NCBI GenBank assembly: GCA_963741315.1
Contig: CAVUHK010000005.1
Span: 650,221-714,220 of the forward strand
Source: PALSA-1003 sp963741315
GTDB lineage: Bacteria; Pseudomonadota; Gammaproteobacteria; Burkholderiales; Casimicrobiaceae
DNA: 64,000 bases
Direction of reading: 5' to 3'
How positions within the stretch are numbered: position 1 is the first letter of the stretch; every line of letters starts with the position of its first letter. Position numbers and translations under genes: made by a program. Below are positions 25,429-34,283 of the stretch, piece by piece. Below the pieces are notes generated by a model that ran no database searches, had not been told where the DNA came from, and worked only from the letters and a program-made list of their open reading frames with translations.

Positions 25429-26889
25429 ATGGTCGAGCGCACTCTCCGTCCCGCGCCGCACGCTGCCAAATCCGCCAAGACCTCCGTCGCCAAGCTGTTC
25501 GTGCTGGACACCAACGTCCTGATGCACGATCCCACGAGTCTGTTCCGCTTCGAAGAGCACGATATCTACCTGCCGATCCTCACCCTCGAGGAACTCGACA
25601 ACAACAAGAAGGGCACCAGTGAAGTCGCGCGCAATGCGCGGCAGGCGTCGCGCTATCTCGACGAACTGGTTACCGCAGCGTGTGCGATCAATCCCAACGG
25701 CCTGGCCGACGGCATCCCGCTGAAGGCGCATAGCGGCGGCGCCGCGACCGGCAGGCTGTTCCTGCAGACCGAGGCGATCACGACACTGTTGCCGGCGTCG
25801 CTTGCGGGCGGCAAGGCGGACAACCTCATCATCGCGGTGGTCATGCACCTGACCCACGCGCACCCCAAGCGCAACGTTATCCTGGTGTCGAAAGACATCA
25901 ATATGCGCATCAAGGCGCGCGCGCTGGGCATCGCCGCCGAGGACTATTCCAACGACAAGGTGCTCGAGGATACCGACCTCCTCTACACCGGCACCCGCGA
26001 GCTGCCCTCCGACTTCTGGGATCGCCACGGCAAGGGCATGGAGTCGTGGCAGCAGGGCGGCCACACCTACTACCGCGTGACGGGCCCGCTGTGTCCGAGC
26101 TTCCTGGTCAACGAGTTCGTCTACCAGGAGGCCAAGGGTCCCGGCGAGACCGCGCTCTACGCCAAGGTCAAGGAAGTCAACGGCCGCACTGCGCTGCTGC
26201 AGACGCTCAAGGACTATACCCACCAGAAGAACAACGTCTGGGGCATCGTCGCGCGCAATCGCGAGCAGAATTTCGCGCTCGATCTGCTGATGAATCCCGA
26301 GATCGATTTCGTCACCCTGCTCGGCCAGGCAGGCACCGGCAAGACGCTGCTCACGCTTGCCGCGGGCCTGATGCTGACGCTGGAATTCAAGGTGTATACC
26401 GAGATCATCATGACCCGCGTGACGGTGCCGGTGGGCGAGGACATCGGCTTTCTTCCCGGGACCGAGGAAGAGAAGATGAATCCGTGGATGGGCGCGCTCG
26501 AAGACAATCTCGACGTGCTCAACAAGACCGACGACGAGGCTGGCGAATGGGGCCGCGCCGCGACGCGCGACCTGATCCGCTCGCGCATCAAGGTCAAGAG
26601 CCTGAACTTCATGCGCGGGCGCACCTTCATCAACAAGTTCCTGATCATCGACGAGGCGCAGAACCTGACGCCCAAGCAGATGAAGACTTTGATCACTCGC
26701 GCAGGTCCGGGCACCAAGGTCGTGTGCCTGGGTAACATCGCACAGATCGACACGCCGTATCTCACCGAAGGCAGCTCCGGGCTGACCTATGTGGTCGACC
26801 GATTCAAGGGCTGGTCGCACTCGGGACACATCACGCTCATGCGCGGCGAACGCTCGCGGCTGGCGGATCACGCGGCGGAAATCCTCTAG
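25429..26889 (+). CDS. phoH: PhoH family protein with N-terminal PIN domain
   Basis: PIN-PhoH fusion (486 aa). The PIN nuclease-like domain (about 20-150) begins KLFVLDTNVLMHDP and has LEELDNNKKGTSEVARNARQ and VSKDINMRIKARALGI. The PhoH ATPase half has Walker A LLGQAGTGKTLLTLAAG and Walker B FLIIDEAQNLTPKQMKTLIT, then GPGTKVVCLGNIAQID. Family members (PhoH2) are reported as RNA helicases/nucleases; the exact cellular role here is unknown. Converges with the minus-strand TMEM175 gene 10 bases away. Confidence 0.95.
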   Translation: MVERTLRPAPHAAKSAKTSVAKLFVLDTNVLMHDPTSLFRFEEHDIYLPILTLEELDNNKKGTSEVARNARQASRYLDELVTAACAINPNGLADGIPLKAHSGGAATGRLFLQTEAITTLLPASLAGGKADNLIIAVVMHLTHAHPKRNVILVSKDINMRIKARALGIAAEDYSNDKVLEDTDLLYTGTRELPSDFWDRHGKGMESWQQGGHTYYRVTGPLCPSFLVNEFVYQEAKGPGETALYAKVKEVNGRTALLQTLKDYTHQKNNVWGIVARNREQNFALDLLMNPEIDFVTLLGQAGTGKTLLTLAAGLMLTLEFKVYTEIIMTRVTVPVGEDIGFLPGTEEEKMNPWMGALEDNLDVLNKTDDEAGEWGRAATRDLIRSRIKVKSLNFMRGRTFINKFLIIDEAQNLTPKQMKTLITRAGPGTKVVCLGNIAQIDTPYLTEGSSGLTYVVDRFKGWSHSGHITLMRGERSRLADHAAEIL

Positions 26890-26899
26890 CGATTACAGA

Positions 26900-27481
26900 C
26901 TACTCCGCGGCGACCTTTTCGATGCGCCGATCGGGGACGAACCACATGGCCGCGACCACGGCGTAGAGACCGCACGCGATCCACGGGTTGACGAACGCCA
27001 GGGCGATCGCAACCGCGTACACGACGAGCGAAATCTTGCCCTTGGTATCACCGCCGATGGCGGTGGCCAGCGTCGACTCGCGGCCGTGGTGCGCGATCAG
27101 CGTCGCCGTCAGCAGGCTGTACGCGAAGCCGGACATCAGCAGCACCACGCCGTACGCCGCCACCGGGAACGTGGTGAAATGGCTCTCGTTCACCCAGGCG
27201 GTGACAAAGGGAATCAGCGACAGCCAGAACAGCAGGTGCAGGTTCAACCACAGCACCTTGCCATCGACGTGATGCACGGCGTGAAACAGGTGATGATGGT
27301 TGTTCCAGTAGATGCCGACGTAAATGAAGCTCAGCACGTAGCTCGCAAAGATCGGGATCAACGGCTGCAGCGCGGCCAGGTCGTGGCCGGCCGGCACCTT
27401 GAGCTCCAGCACCATGATCGTGATGATGACCGCGATCACGCCGTCGCTGAACGCTTCGAGGCGCGTCTTACCCATGACCAA
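26900..27481 (-). CDS. TMEM175/DUF1211-family membrane protein
   Basis: Predicted six-helix potassium-channel family protein (193 aa). It has the canonical signature KTRLEAFSDGVIAVIITIMV at the N-terminus and IYWNNHHHLFHAVHHVDGK in the second helix pair. It overlaps the end of the FkbM gene by 14 bases and is the last gene of a dnaB-downstream run. Second member of this family in the window, but a clearly different sequence from the one in the arn operon. Confidence 0.88.
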   Translation of the reverse strand: MVMGKTRLEAFSDGVIAVIITIMVLELKVPAGHDLAALQPLIPIFASYVLSFIYVGIYWNNHHHLFHAVHHVDGKVLWLNLHLLFWLSLIPFVTAWVNESHFTTFPVAAYGVVLLMSGFAYSLLTATLIAHHGRESTLATAIGGDTKGKISLVVYAVAIALAFVNPWIACGLYAVVAAMWFVPDRRIEKVAAE

Positions 27482-29132
27482 GCCCCTGTCGCGACACGAT
27501 CACGTTGCGGATAGCATCCGGCTCGCGGAGCAGGTTCTGCCAACGGGTTGGTATCAGTCCGCCGTCGACGCCGATCTCCCAGCACATGAAGCCCCGCGAT
27601 TCCAGGAAGTGGACGACGAAATTCGCATCGCAGGCGAATGCATTCATCATCCGCGGACAGAACTCCATCATCATCTTGATATTGCGCGACCGGTCGATGA
27701 TCTTCGCCATGCCATTCAGCGCCAGCCCTTCGGCGCCCTCGATGTCCATTTTGATTACATCCACCTTGGCGAGCTGAGTTCCCAGATAGTCGTCGAGCGC
27801 CACGACCTTGACCGTTTCGCGCACGAGCGCTCGCGTGCCGTCGCCACCTGCCCCCGCCGACTCGCCGATCTCGAGATGCCCGCCGCCTGAAAGATGGGGG
27901 TCGTAGGCGAGGGTGAGCTCGCCCTCCGTGTCGCCGAGCGCGAGGTTGGCGACCGAAACGACGCTGCCCAAGCCATTCACACTCACCGACTTACAGATCA
28001 GGTCGTAGAAGTTCCTCCCCGGCTCGAAGGCGTAAACGTGCCCGCCCGGCGCGATGCGCTGCGCCGCGATCAGCGAATAAAAGCCGTGGTTGGCGCCGAT
28101 GTCGAGCACGACATCGCCAGGCTTGAGCAGGCTGCAAAAAGCCTGCGCATAGTTGGACTCCCACATGCCACCCATCATCAGATGCGTCCCGATGTCGACG
28201 CTGCGCGTATCGACGAAGATCTTCTGGCCGGTCTGCAGATACGTAAGTGCCCGGTGATCGCCTAGATACACAGCCTGCGAAAACAGGACGTCCTGCGTGA
28301 CGCCCGCGGCTCGGCCCAGCGCTTGCAGATTGGCGGCGAGGCCTTGAACGCTCGCGTTCAGGCGGTCCAAGCGAGATGACACGTCTCCCGCGGGCGACGC
28401 GACCGCAAGTCCCTTGCGCAGCTGTGCGGCTTCCTGAATCGCCTGGAACTCGCTGGCGCGGACAAAGTCGTCGAAGAAATTGGGCGGCACCGAAAAGCAC
28501 GTCGCCAACCGGGCGTGTTCGCGCGCGACATAGAAGCGATTCAATCCGTCGAAATACACGAAATCGTAGTCGGCGTCGGTGATCGCGCGTTCCCATTTGT
28601 GGTGCTCGGGTATCTGCGTCATTGGAGCGACGGCCTCGACGAGGATGATCCACGGCCGGTTGCGCTTCAGGTCGGCGCCGGCGAGAACCGCGGCTTCGGA
28701 ACCTTCCGCGTCGACCTTCAGGAAATGCACCGGGGTCTTGACGTGGTCCGCCCATACGTCAGCGAGCGCTCTTTGACTGACGCGTTGCAGTGTCGATGGC
28801 CGGCCCTCACTGCGGTGCCTGCCGGCGAGGTCGGCATCGAGCGTGGACAGCCCAGTGTCCGCGATCTCGAAGAAATCGCGCTCCGCCTGCTCCGCGCCGG
28901 CCGCCAGCATGAGGTTCGTGTCGCGCGGTCGCGCCCGGCACAGCATCTCGTGATATTTCGGTACCGGCTCGATGTTGATGCCGGACCAGCCGCGCTCATA
29001 GAATGCGCGCGTCACCGACGAAACGTCGGGATCCTGCGCGCCGACGTCGATGTAGAACCCGTTGCGCACGTCCTTGAGCGCGCGCCACAGCATCACGTCT
29101 TCGTAGTTCTGCGCGTAGGAAATGAAACTCAT
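27468..29132 (-). CDS. tandem FkbM-family methyltransferase
   Basis: A 554-aa protein with two FkbM-type SAM methyltransferase domains. Domain 1 (about 20-230) has GFYIDVGAQDPDVSSVTRAF, GINIEPVPKYHEML and FLKVDAEGSEAAVLAG. After a linker (about 240-310) domain 2 (about 330-545) has GDVVLDIGANHGFYSLIAA, VYAFEPGRNFYDL and VIKMDIEGAEGLALNGM. FkbM enzymes O-methylate sugars or polyketides, often in surface polysaccharide pathways. I start at MSFISYAQNYEDVMLWRAL, where homology begins; the open frame extends 45 codons further. It lies 16 bases after the glycosyltransferase gene, so the two probably work on the same glycan. Confidence 0.85.
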   Translation of the reverse strand: MSFISYAQNYEDVMLWRALKDVRNGFYIDVGAQDPDVSSVTRAFYERGWSGINIEPVPKYHEMLCRARPRDTNLMLAAGAEQAERDFFEIADTGLSTLDADLAGRHRSEGRPSTLQRVSQRALADVWADHVKTPVHFLKVDAEGSEAAVLAGADLKRNRPWIILVEAVAPMTQIPEHHKWERAITDADYDFVYFDGLNRFYVAREHARLATCFSVPPNFFDDFVRASEFQAIQEAAQLRKGLAVASPAGDVSSRLDRLNASVQGLAANLQALGRAAGVTQDVLFSQAVYLGDHRALTYLQTGQKIFVDTRSVDIGTHLMMGGMWESNYAQAFCSLLKPGDVVLDIGANHGFYSLIAAQRIAPGGHVYAFEPGRNFYDLICKSVSVNGLGSVVSVANLALGDTEGELTLAYDPHLSGGGHLEIGESAGAGGDGTRALVRETVKVVALDDYLGTQLAKVDVIKMDIEGAEGLALNGMAKIIDRSRNIKMMMEFCPRMMNAFACDANFVVHFLESRGFMCWEIGVDGGLIPTRWQNLLREPDAIRNVIVSRQGLGHG

Positions 29133-29148
29133 CGGTGCCTCCGCGGGG

Positions 29149-31638
29149 TCACAGCAACCCCAACTGTGCGAGTCGCTGTCGAATCGTCGCTGCGGTGTTG
29201 GCATGCGTGAATCGCGTTCGCACATCGCGCTGCCCGGCAAGGGCGATGCGATCCCTGAATGCGACATCGTCGGCCAGCTTCACCATCCACTGCGCCGCCT
29301 GCCCGACGTCGGGCTCGGCCCAGCGAAAGCGCTCGTCGTCGATGATGTACTGCCCTTTTTCGATGGCTACCAGCCGGTAGTCGACCAGACAGCTGTTCTC
29401 GGGAGACATGAATTCGAGGTTACCCGAATACGCGGTGCCGATGACAGGCTTGCCGAGAAACATCGATTCGGCAAGCCCGAGCCCCAGCCCCTCGGCCCGG
29501 TGAAGCGAGACATACGCATCGACCACGCTCTGCAGGCCGAACACCTGGTCGCGGGTCATGAAGCCGTCGACGATGACAATCCGGTCGTCGCCGCCGATTT
29601 GCTCACGAAGCGCGCGCAGCTTCTCCGGCTTGTTGCCGCCGTTGATCGACTTGATCACCAGGCCGACATCGCGTCTGCCACTGCCGAACGCCAGCTTGAA
29701 TGCGGCAATCGCCCCTTCGGGATTCTTGCGCATAGCAAAGGAGTTGAAGTCGAAACTGAACAGGAACAGGAAGGCGTCCTCGGGCAGACCGAACTCGGAG
29801 CGCGTGTACGGCCGCGATAGCTTGACGTCGATCGGCGTGTGGATCTTGGTCACCGGCTTGCCAGTCGCGGCGCGCATTGCGGAGGCGATGAATTCGGTCG
29901 CCACCCAGATTTCGTCGACGCTGTCGATGGCGTAGGCCCATTCGCGCGGAACCTGCTCGAGTTCCCAGAACCAGAAGCCCACGTTGTACCGGCGCACGCC
30001 CGCCTTCGGCTTCATCAGGCGCACGACCGGCTTGAGCATGTCCGGATTCAGGCAGAACAGCGAGCACTTGTAGCGCAGCTCGTCGACGATGTACGCCGCC
30101 ACGCTTCGATCTGCCTGGCGCGTCTTGAGTCGCATGTCGACGTCAAGCACCGCGAACGGAATGTCACCGACGCGACACGCGCTCGCGAGCGCGCGCAGAT
30201 TCTCGCCCAGGCCGAACTCGCCATAGGCAAAGCCGACCAGATTGACACCCGGGGTTGCTGCCTGCACCGTACCGGACCCGGTCGGTTCGACGATTTCCCG
30301 GCCCAGCGTTTCCAGCCGCTCCAATGGAAATGCCAGCACGTGCCCAACCTGGAATGGCGTCTTGAGGAAATGGCGACGCCATTGATGCAGCGACGGCGCG
30401 TAAGCGTTTGGTGGCGGGACGTCGCCGCAGGCACGTGCGTAGTATTCCCTGAACATGGCGATTTGCGCCAGGTCGGACTGCTCCTGGGTTCCGACGGCGA
30501 CCTCGTGAGCGACAACGCGCGTGTAATGGATGTCCGGGACGTACACTGGCTCGTCGAACCAGAGCGCGCGCAGACCGAAATCCCACGCCCAGTGGTGCTG
30601 CATATCCCTGAAACCGTCGATCCGGTCGAACAACTCGCGGCTGAAGAAAAGGTTGCCAGCCGACACGCCGACGAACGACTGGTGAATAAGCGAAAATCCC
30701 ACGGTATCGGCTTCGGCGATGCCGGCAAAAAGATCCACCGCGCGTGCCACGACCGGGTCGTGTTCGGAAGCCAGCGCCCTGCCCGCGTCGTCGATGAATG
30801 CGGCGTTGCCGAAGCCCCACGCCTGTCTGCGTCCTGCCACCTGTCGAACAAAAGTCGCAATGCGCTCCACGCCGAGGCGATCGCGTGCGTCGAGTACGTT
30901 GACGAACGCGCCGGTGCTAGAGCGCACGCCGGCATTGAGCTGCGCCGGCTCGCTTGTCCCGGCCGCCGCAATCCTGCGCCAAGGGAAGCGGCAAGTTGCA
31001 AGCACGCCGGCCATGCCGTCGGGTAGCGCGCTGTTCGCTGCATCGCCCACGATAATCAGCTCGACGTTCGCGTAGGACTGCGTACATGCCGATTGCAGCG
31101 CCGCGAGAACGCGATCTGCCCGTCCGGTGGTCAGCAAGACGATGCTCACCAGGGGTTCCGGCGCGGAAGCGTCGCTCGCTGTCTCGGACTGCCACCGCAG
31201 GTATTCGGCGCGCTTGCGCCCGGCGAGCACCGAATCCATCCCCGAGAGCACCTGCGTAAACATGAATCCGAGATCGGACCACACCGCGTACTGTCGCGGG
31301 CCGCTCAGCGGAAAGGTCTGCATCGAACGCGCCGCCGCGAGGAGCTTTTGCAGCCCGGCTTCGGGCTCGCCGTTCTCGTAGTCGCAGCGCCCCAGTATGC
31401 GCAGCGCTTCCGGATGATCGGGCGCGCGCTGCAGCGCGTCGCGCCCCAGCGCAGCGGCTCCGGCGACGTCGGCCGCCTCGAGCCGTTTCGTGGCCTCGAG
31501 CAGCGTCGCAACCGGGTCGACGGGCGCCGCCACCGCAGCGACCGCCAATTCGGCCGTCGTCGCGATGTCGCCGTGGCACTCCTTGTAACGCTTGCCGCTC
31601 CCGCACGGGCAGGGCTGGTTGCGCCCGATGGGCTGCAT
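29149..31638 (-). CDS. SEC-C, TPR-like, GT2 and GT4 multidomain glycosyltransferase
   Basis: An 829-aa fusion. A SEC-C zinc motif (C10, C12, C21, H22 in CPCGSGKRYKECH) opens the protein. A TPR-like helical stretch follows (about 43-105), then a GT2 domain from about 161 (PLVSIVLLTTGRADRVLAAL, ELIIVGDAANS). A GT4-type C-terminal domain (about 465-829) has GVNLVGFAYGEFGLGENLR, FLFSFDFNSFAMRKNPEG and the nucleotide-sugar motif EGLGLGLAESMFLGKPVIG. It begins 5 bases after dnaB ends and is followed by the FkbM protein. It probably builds a methylated surface glycan or modifies a protein. SEC-C normally marks SecA or metal-binding adaptors, so its presence here is unusual. Confidence 0.85.
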   Translation of the reverse strand: MQPIGRNQPCPCGSGKRYKECHGDIATTAELAVAAVAAPVDPVATLLEATKRLEAADVAGAAALGRDALQRAPDHPEALRILGRCDYENGEPEAGLQKLLAAARSMQTFPLSGPRQYAVWSDLGFMFTQVLSGMDSVLAGRKRAEYLRWQSETASDASAPEPLVSIVLLTTGRADRVLAALQSACTQSYANVELIIVGDAANSALPDGMAGVLATCRFPWRRIAAAGTSEPAQLNAGVRSSTGAFVNVLDARDRLGVERIATFVRQVAGRRQAWGFGNAAFIDDAGRALASEHDPVVARAVDLFAGIAEADTVGFSLIHQSFVGVSAGNLFFSRELFDRIDGFRDMQHHWAWDFGLRALWFDEPVYVPDIHYTRVVAHEVAVGTQEQSDLAQIAMFREYYARACGDVPPPNAYAPSLHQWRRHFLKTPFQVGHVLAFPLERLETLGREIVEPTGSGTVQAATPGVNLVGFAYGEFGLGENLRALASACRVGDIPFAVLDVDMRLKTRQADRSVAAYIVDELRYKCSLFCLNPDMLKPVVRLMKPKAGVRRYNVGFWFWELEQVPREWAYAIDSVDEIWVATEFIASAMRAATGKPVTKIHTPIDVKLSRPYTRSEFGLPEDAFLFLFSFDFNSFAMRKNPEGAIAAFKLAFGSGRRDVGLVIKSINGGNKPEKLRALREQIGGDDRIVIVDGFMTRDQVFGLQSVVDAYVSLHRAEGLGLGLAESMFLGKPVIGTAYSGNLEFMSPENSCLVDYRLVAIEKGQYIIDDERFRWAEPDVGQAAQWMVKLADDVAFRDRIALAGQRDVRTRFTHANTAATIRQRLAQLGLL

Positions 31639-31643
31639 GCGCG

Positions 31644-33014
31644 TCAGTACGTTCTCGGCTGGGCCATGTTCTCGAAGCGCGTGTATTGTCCGAGCCAGGT
31701 CAGCGACACCGTGCCGATCGGCCCATTGCGCTGCTTGCCGATGATGATTTCGGCGACGCCCTTGTCCGGCGTATCGGGGTTGTACACCTCGTCGCGATAG
31801 ATGAACAGGATCACGTCGGCGTCCTGCTCGATGGCGCCCGATTCGCGCAGGTCGGACATGACCGGGCGCTTGTTGGGCCGCTGCTCGAGGCTGCGATTCA
31901 ACTGCGACAGCGCCATCACCGGGACCTTCAGCTCCTTCGCCAGCGCCTTGAGCGAACGCGAGATCTCCGAGATCTCGGTTGCGCGGTTCTCGCCGTCTCC
32001 CACAGCCTGCATCAGTTGCAGGTAGTCGACCACGATCGCGCCGAGCTTGCCGCCATACTGGCGCGAAAGCCGGCGCGCGCGCGCGCGCAGTTCCAGCGCG
32101 TTCAACGCCGGCGTCTCGTCGATGTGCAGCGGCGCGTCGTTTAGCCTGCCCAGCGCGCCTGAAAGCCGCTCCCAGTCGTCGTTGGTCAGGCGCCCGGTGC
32201 GCACGTTCTGCTGGTCGATGCGGCCCACCGATCCCATCAGGCGCATGGCAAGCTGCGTGGCGCCCATTTCCATGCTGAACACCGCCACCGGCATCTTGAG
32301 CGCGAGCGCGACGTGCTCGGCGATGTTGAGCGCGAGCGCGGTCTTGCCCATGCTCGGGCGCCCGGCGATCACCACCAGATCGCCCTCCTGGAAACCCGAG
32401 GTGAAGCGATCGAGGTCGGTGAAGCCGGTGGCTACACCCGTGACATCGGAGGGATTGTCGCGGCTGTACAGGAATTCGATGCGCTCGACGACCTGCGTGA
32501 GCAGCGGGCGGATTTCCTGGAAGCCCTGTTGCCCGCGAGCGCCATGCTCGGCGATTTCGAACACCTTGGTCTCGGCGTGATCGAGGATTTCGCGCACGCT
32601 GCGCCCCAGCGGGTTGTACGCGCTGTCGGCGATCTCGCCGCCCGCGGCGGCGAGCCGGCGCAGGATCGCGCGCTCGCGCACGATCTCCGCATAGCGCCGG
32701 ATGTTGGCTGCGGTCGGGACGTTCTCGACCAGCGCGCCGAGGTACGCCATGCCGCCGATGTGCTCGAGTTTCTTGAGCGATCCCAGCGCTTCGCCCAGCG
32801 TCACGACGTCGGCGGGTTTGTTGTCGCCGATCAGGTCCATGATCGTCTTGTAGAGCACCCGGTGCGACTCGCTGTAGAAGTCGTCGGCGCCCACGATGTC
32901 GGCAACGCGATCCGACGCACCGTTCTCGAGCAGCAGCCCGCCCAGCACCGACTGCTCGGCCTCGAGCGAATGCGGCGGCACTTTCAGGGCTTCGAGCTGG
33001 GAGTCGTTGGGCAT
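31644..33014 (-). CDS. dnaB: replicative DNA helicase DnaB
   Basis: Hexameric replication-fork helicase (456 aa). The N-terminal DnaG-binding domain is PPHSLEAEQSVLGGLLLENG. The RecA-like core has Walker A AGRPSMGKTALALNIAEH, then VDYLQLMQ, and SQLNRSLEQRPNKRPVMSDL and LRESGAIEQDADVILFIYRD. The C-terminus IIGKQRNGPIGTVSL is complete. It lies downstream of the rpsF-rplI operon, separated by that operon's terminator, with its own extended -10 element. Confidence 0.98.
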   Translation of the reverse strand: MPNDSQLEALKVPPHSLEAEQSVLGGLLLENGASDRVADIVGADDFYSESHRVLYKTIMDLIGDNKPADVVTLGEALGSLKKLEHIGGMAYLGALVENVPTAANIRRYAEIVRERAILRRLAAAGGEIADSAYNPLGRSVREILDHAETKVFEIAEHGARGQQGFQEIRPLLTQVVERIEFLYSRDNPSDVTGVATGFTDLDRFTSGFQEGDLVVIAGRPSMGKTALALNIAEHVALALKMPVAVFSMEMGATQLAMRLMGSVGRIDQQNVRTGRLTNDDWERLSGALGRLNDAPLHIDETPALNALELRARARRLSRQYGGKLGAIVVDYLQLMQAVGDGENRATEISEISRSLKALAKELKVPVMALSQLNRSLEQRPNKRPVMSDLRESGAIEQDADVILFIYRDEVYNPDTPDKGVAEIIIGKQRNGPIGTVSLTWLGQYTRFENMAQPRTY

Positions 33015-33041
33015 GCCGGGGAACCTGCGTGGAACCCGTTC

Positions 33042-33050
33042 ATTCTAGCA
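33042..33050 (-). promoter_or_regulatory. putative extended -10 promoter of dnaB
   Basis: On the minus strand TGCTAGAAT forms a TGn-TAGAAT extended -10 element (hexamer 33047 to 33042), 28 bases upstream of the dnaB ATG. No clear -35 is seen, as is common with extended -10 promoters. It lies downstream of the rplI terminator, so dnaB can be transcribed on its own. Confidence 0.45.
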
Positions 33051-33116
33051 AATTGGCGAGCGCGCCAGCGCCTGCCTCGCGCTGCGTTGACGATCGACGT
33101 GGCGATGACGGAGACG

Positions 33117-33140
33117 AAAAAAAGGGCCGTCGCCGGCCCT
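33117..33140 (-). terminator. intrinsic terminator of the rpsF-priB-rpsR-rplI operon
   Basis: On the minus strand AGGGCCG, four-base loop GCGA, CGGCCCT followed by a run of T residues (33117-33123). It starts 26 bases after the rplI stop. Stem, tight loop and T-run make this the clearest terminator in the window. Confidence 0.85.
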
Positions 33141-33166
33141 TGATTGCAGTGCGTTTGAAGCGAGGT

Positions 33167-33634
33167 TCAGCTCGCCGGCGCTCCGGTCGTATCGCCCAGC
33201 ACCGCGACGACAACGTTGGCGTGGACATCGGTGTGCAGCGCCACGACCAGTGGGAATTCGCCGACGTGCTTCAGCGGGCCGTCGGGCATGCGCACCATCG
33301 CTTTTTCGATGGTGTGCCCGAGGCCCTGCAGCGCTTCGACGATGTCGACGTTGGTCACCGAGCCGAACAGGCGACCATCGACACCGGCCTTTTGCGTGAT
33401 CTGCACCTTGACGCCTTCGAGCTTCGCGGCGCTCTCCTGCGCTGCCGCGAGCTTGGCGCCCGCAGCCTGCTGCAGCTCGGCGCGCTTGGCTTCGATCAGT
33501 TTCAGGTTCTCCGGCGTGGCGCGCTTGGCCTTGCCTTGAGGGATCAGAAAATTGCGCGCGAAACCCTGGCGGACCTTGACCACGTCGCCGAGGTCGCCCA
33601 CGTTGGGCAGTTTTTCAAGAAGTATGACTTGCAT
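33167..33634 (-). CDS. rplI: 50S ribosomal protein L9
   Basis: Ribosomal protein L9 (155 aa), which binds 23S rRNA and helps frame maintenance. The N-terminal domain MQVILLEKLPNVGDLGDVVK and VRQGFARNFLIPQGKA, the long connecting helix (about 40-75) and the C-terminal domain with LFGSVTNVDIVEAL are all present. Last gene of the rpsF operon, 15 bases after rpsR. Confidence 0.98.
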   Translation of the reverse strand: MQVILLEKLPNVGDLGDVVKVRQGFARNFLIPQGKAKRATPENLKLIEAKRAELQQAAGAKLAAAQESAAKLEGVKVQITQKAGVDGRLFGSVTNVDIVEALQGLGHTIEKAMVRMPDGPLKHVGEFPLVVALHTDVHANVVVAVLGDTTGAPAS

Positions 33635-33649
33635 GTTCTATGCCCTCGC

Positions 33650-33943
33650 TCAGTGCAGGTCGGTGTACGGCAGCAGCGCGAGAAAGCGCGCGCGCTTGAT
33701 CGCCGTGCCGAGCTGGCGCTGATAGCGCGCCTTGGTGCCGGTGATGCGCGCCGGCATGATCTTGCCATTTTCCTGAACGAAGTCCTTCAGGATGTCGATG
33801 TCCTTGTAGTCGATTTGCTTGACGCCTTCGGCGGTGAAGCGGCAGAACTTGCGGCGCTTGAACAGATTATTTCCGCGTTCGCGGCGCTTGCCATCCTTAC
33901 CCTTGCCTTTGCCTTTGGCGTTTCTTCCCATGGGACGGGGCAT
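33650..33943 (-). CDS. rpsR: 30S ribosomal protein S18
   Basis: Ribosomal protein S18 (97 aa), partner of S6 on the 30S platform. The core KRRKFCRFTAEGVKQIDYKD and ITGTKARYQRQLGTAIKRAR is canonical. A lysine/arginine-rich N-terminal extension (GRNAKGKGKGKDGKRRERG) makes it longer than the roughly 75 residues of E. coli, as in other Burkholderiales. It begins one base after priB ends. Confidence 0.98.
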   Translation of the reverse strand: MPRPMGRNAKGKGKGKDGKRRERGNNLFKRRKFCRFTAEGVKQIDYKDIDILKDFVQENGKIMPARITGTKARYQRQLGTAIKRARFLALLPYTDLH

Positions 33944-33944
33944 G

Positions 33945-34274
33945 TCAGTTTCCTTTGCGTGTATTCGGTGTTGCGTTGTTCGAAAGATCGAAGGCGTTCA
34001 CATGCAGCGCGACACTGGTGCCGGTGCGGTAGCGGCGGGCGAGAAACCCGCTGCAGCGCAACTGCGCACCCGGCACGACCTCGGCCAGCTGGTGCGCCAC
34101 CGGGCCAAGCGCGACGGCAGCGAGTTCGCAAGCCACGTGCCGCTCGATGCCGGCTTCGACCTGCGTCGATTCGTGCGCAAGCGCGAAATCGAGCACCGGA
34201 ATGCCGGCGGGCGTGTACCGCAAGTCGTCGCGCGATTGCATGCGTGCGTCGAGAGTGAGCAAATTCGCCTGCAC
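33945..34274 (-). CDS. priB: primosomal replication protein N
   Basis: Single-stranded-DNA-binding OB-fold protein (109 aa) of the PriA-dependent replication restart system. It starts MQANLLTLDARMQSRDDLRY and contains GIPVLDFALAHES and LRCSGFLARRYRTGTSVALH, typical of betaproteobacterial PriB. Its place between rpsF and rpsR is the conserved order in beta- and gammaproteobacteria. It starts 9 bases after rpsF. Confidence 0.95.
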   Translation of the reverse strand: MQANLLTLDARMQSRDDLRYTPAGIPVLDFALAHESTQVEAGIERHVACELAAVALGPVAHQLAEVVPGAQLRCSGFLARRYRTGTSVALHVNAFDLSNNATPNTRKGN

Positions 34275-34283
34275 TGCCCGGAA

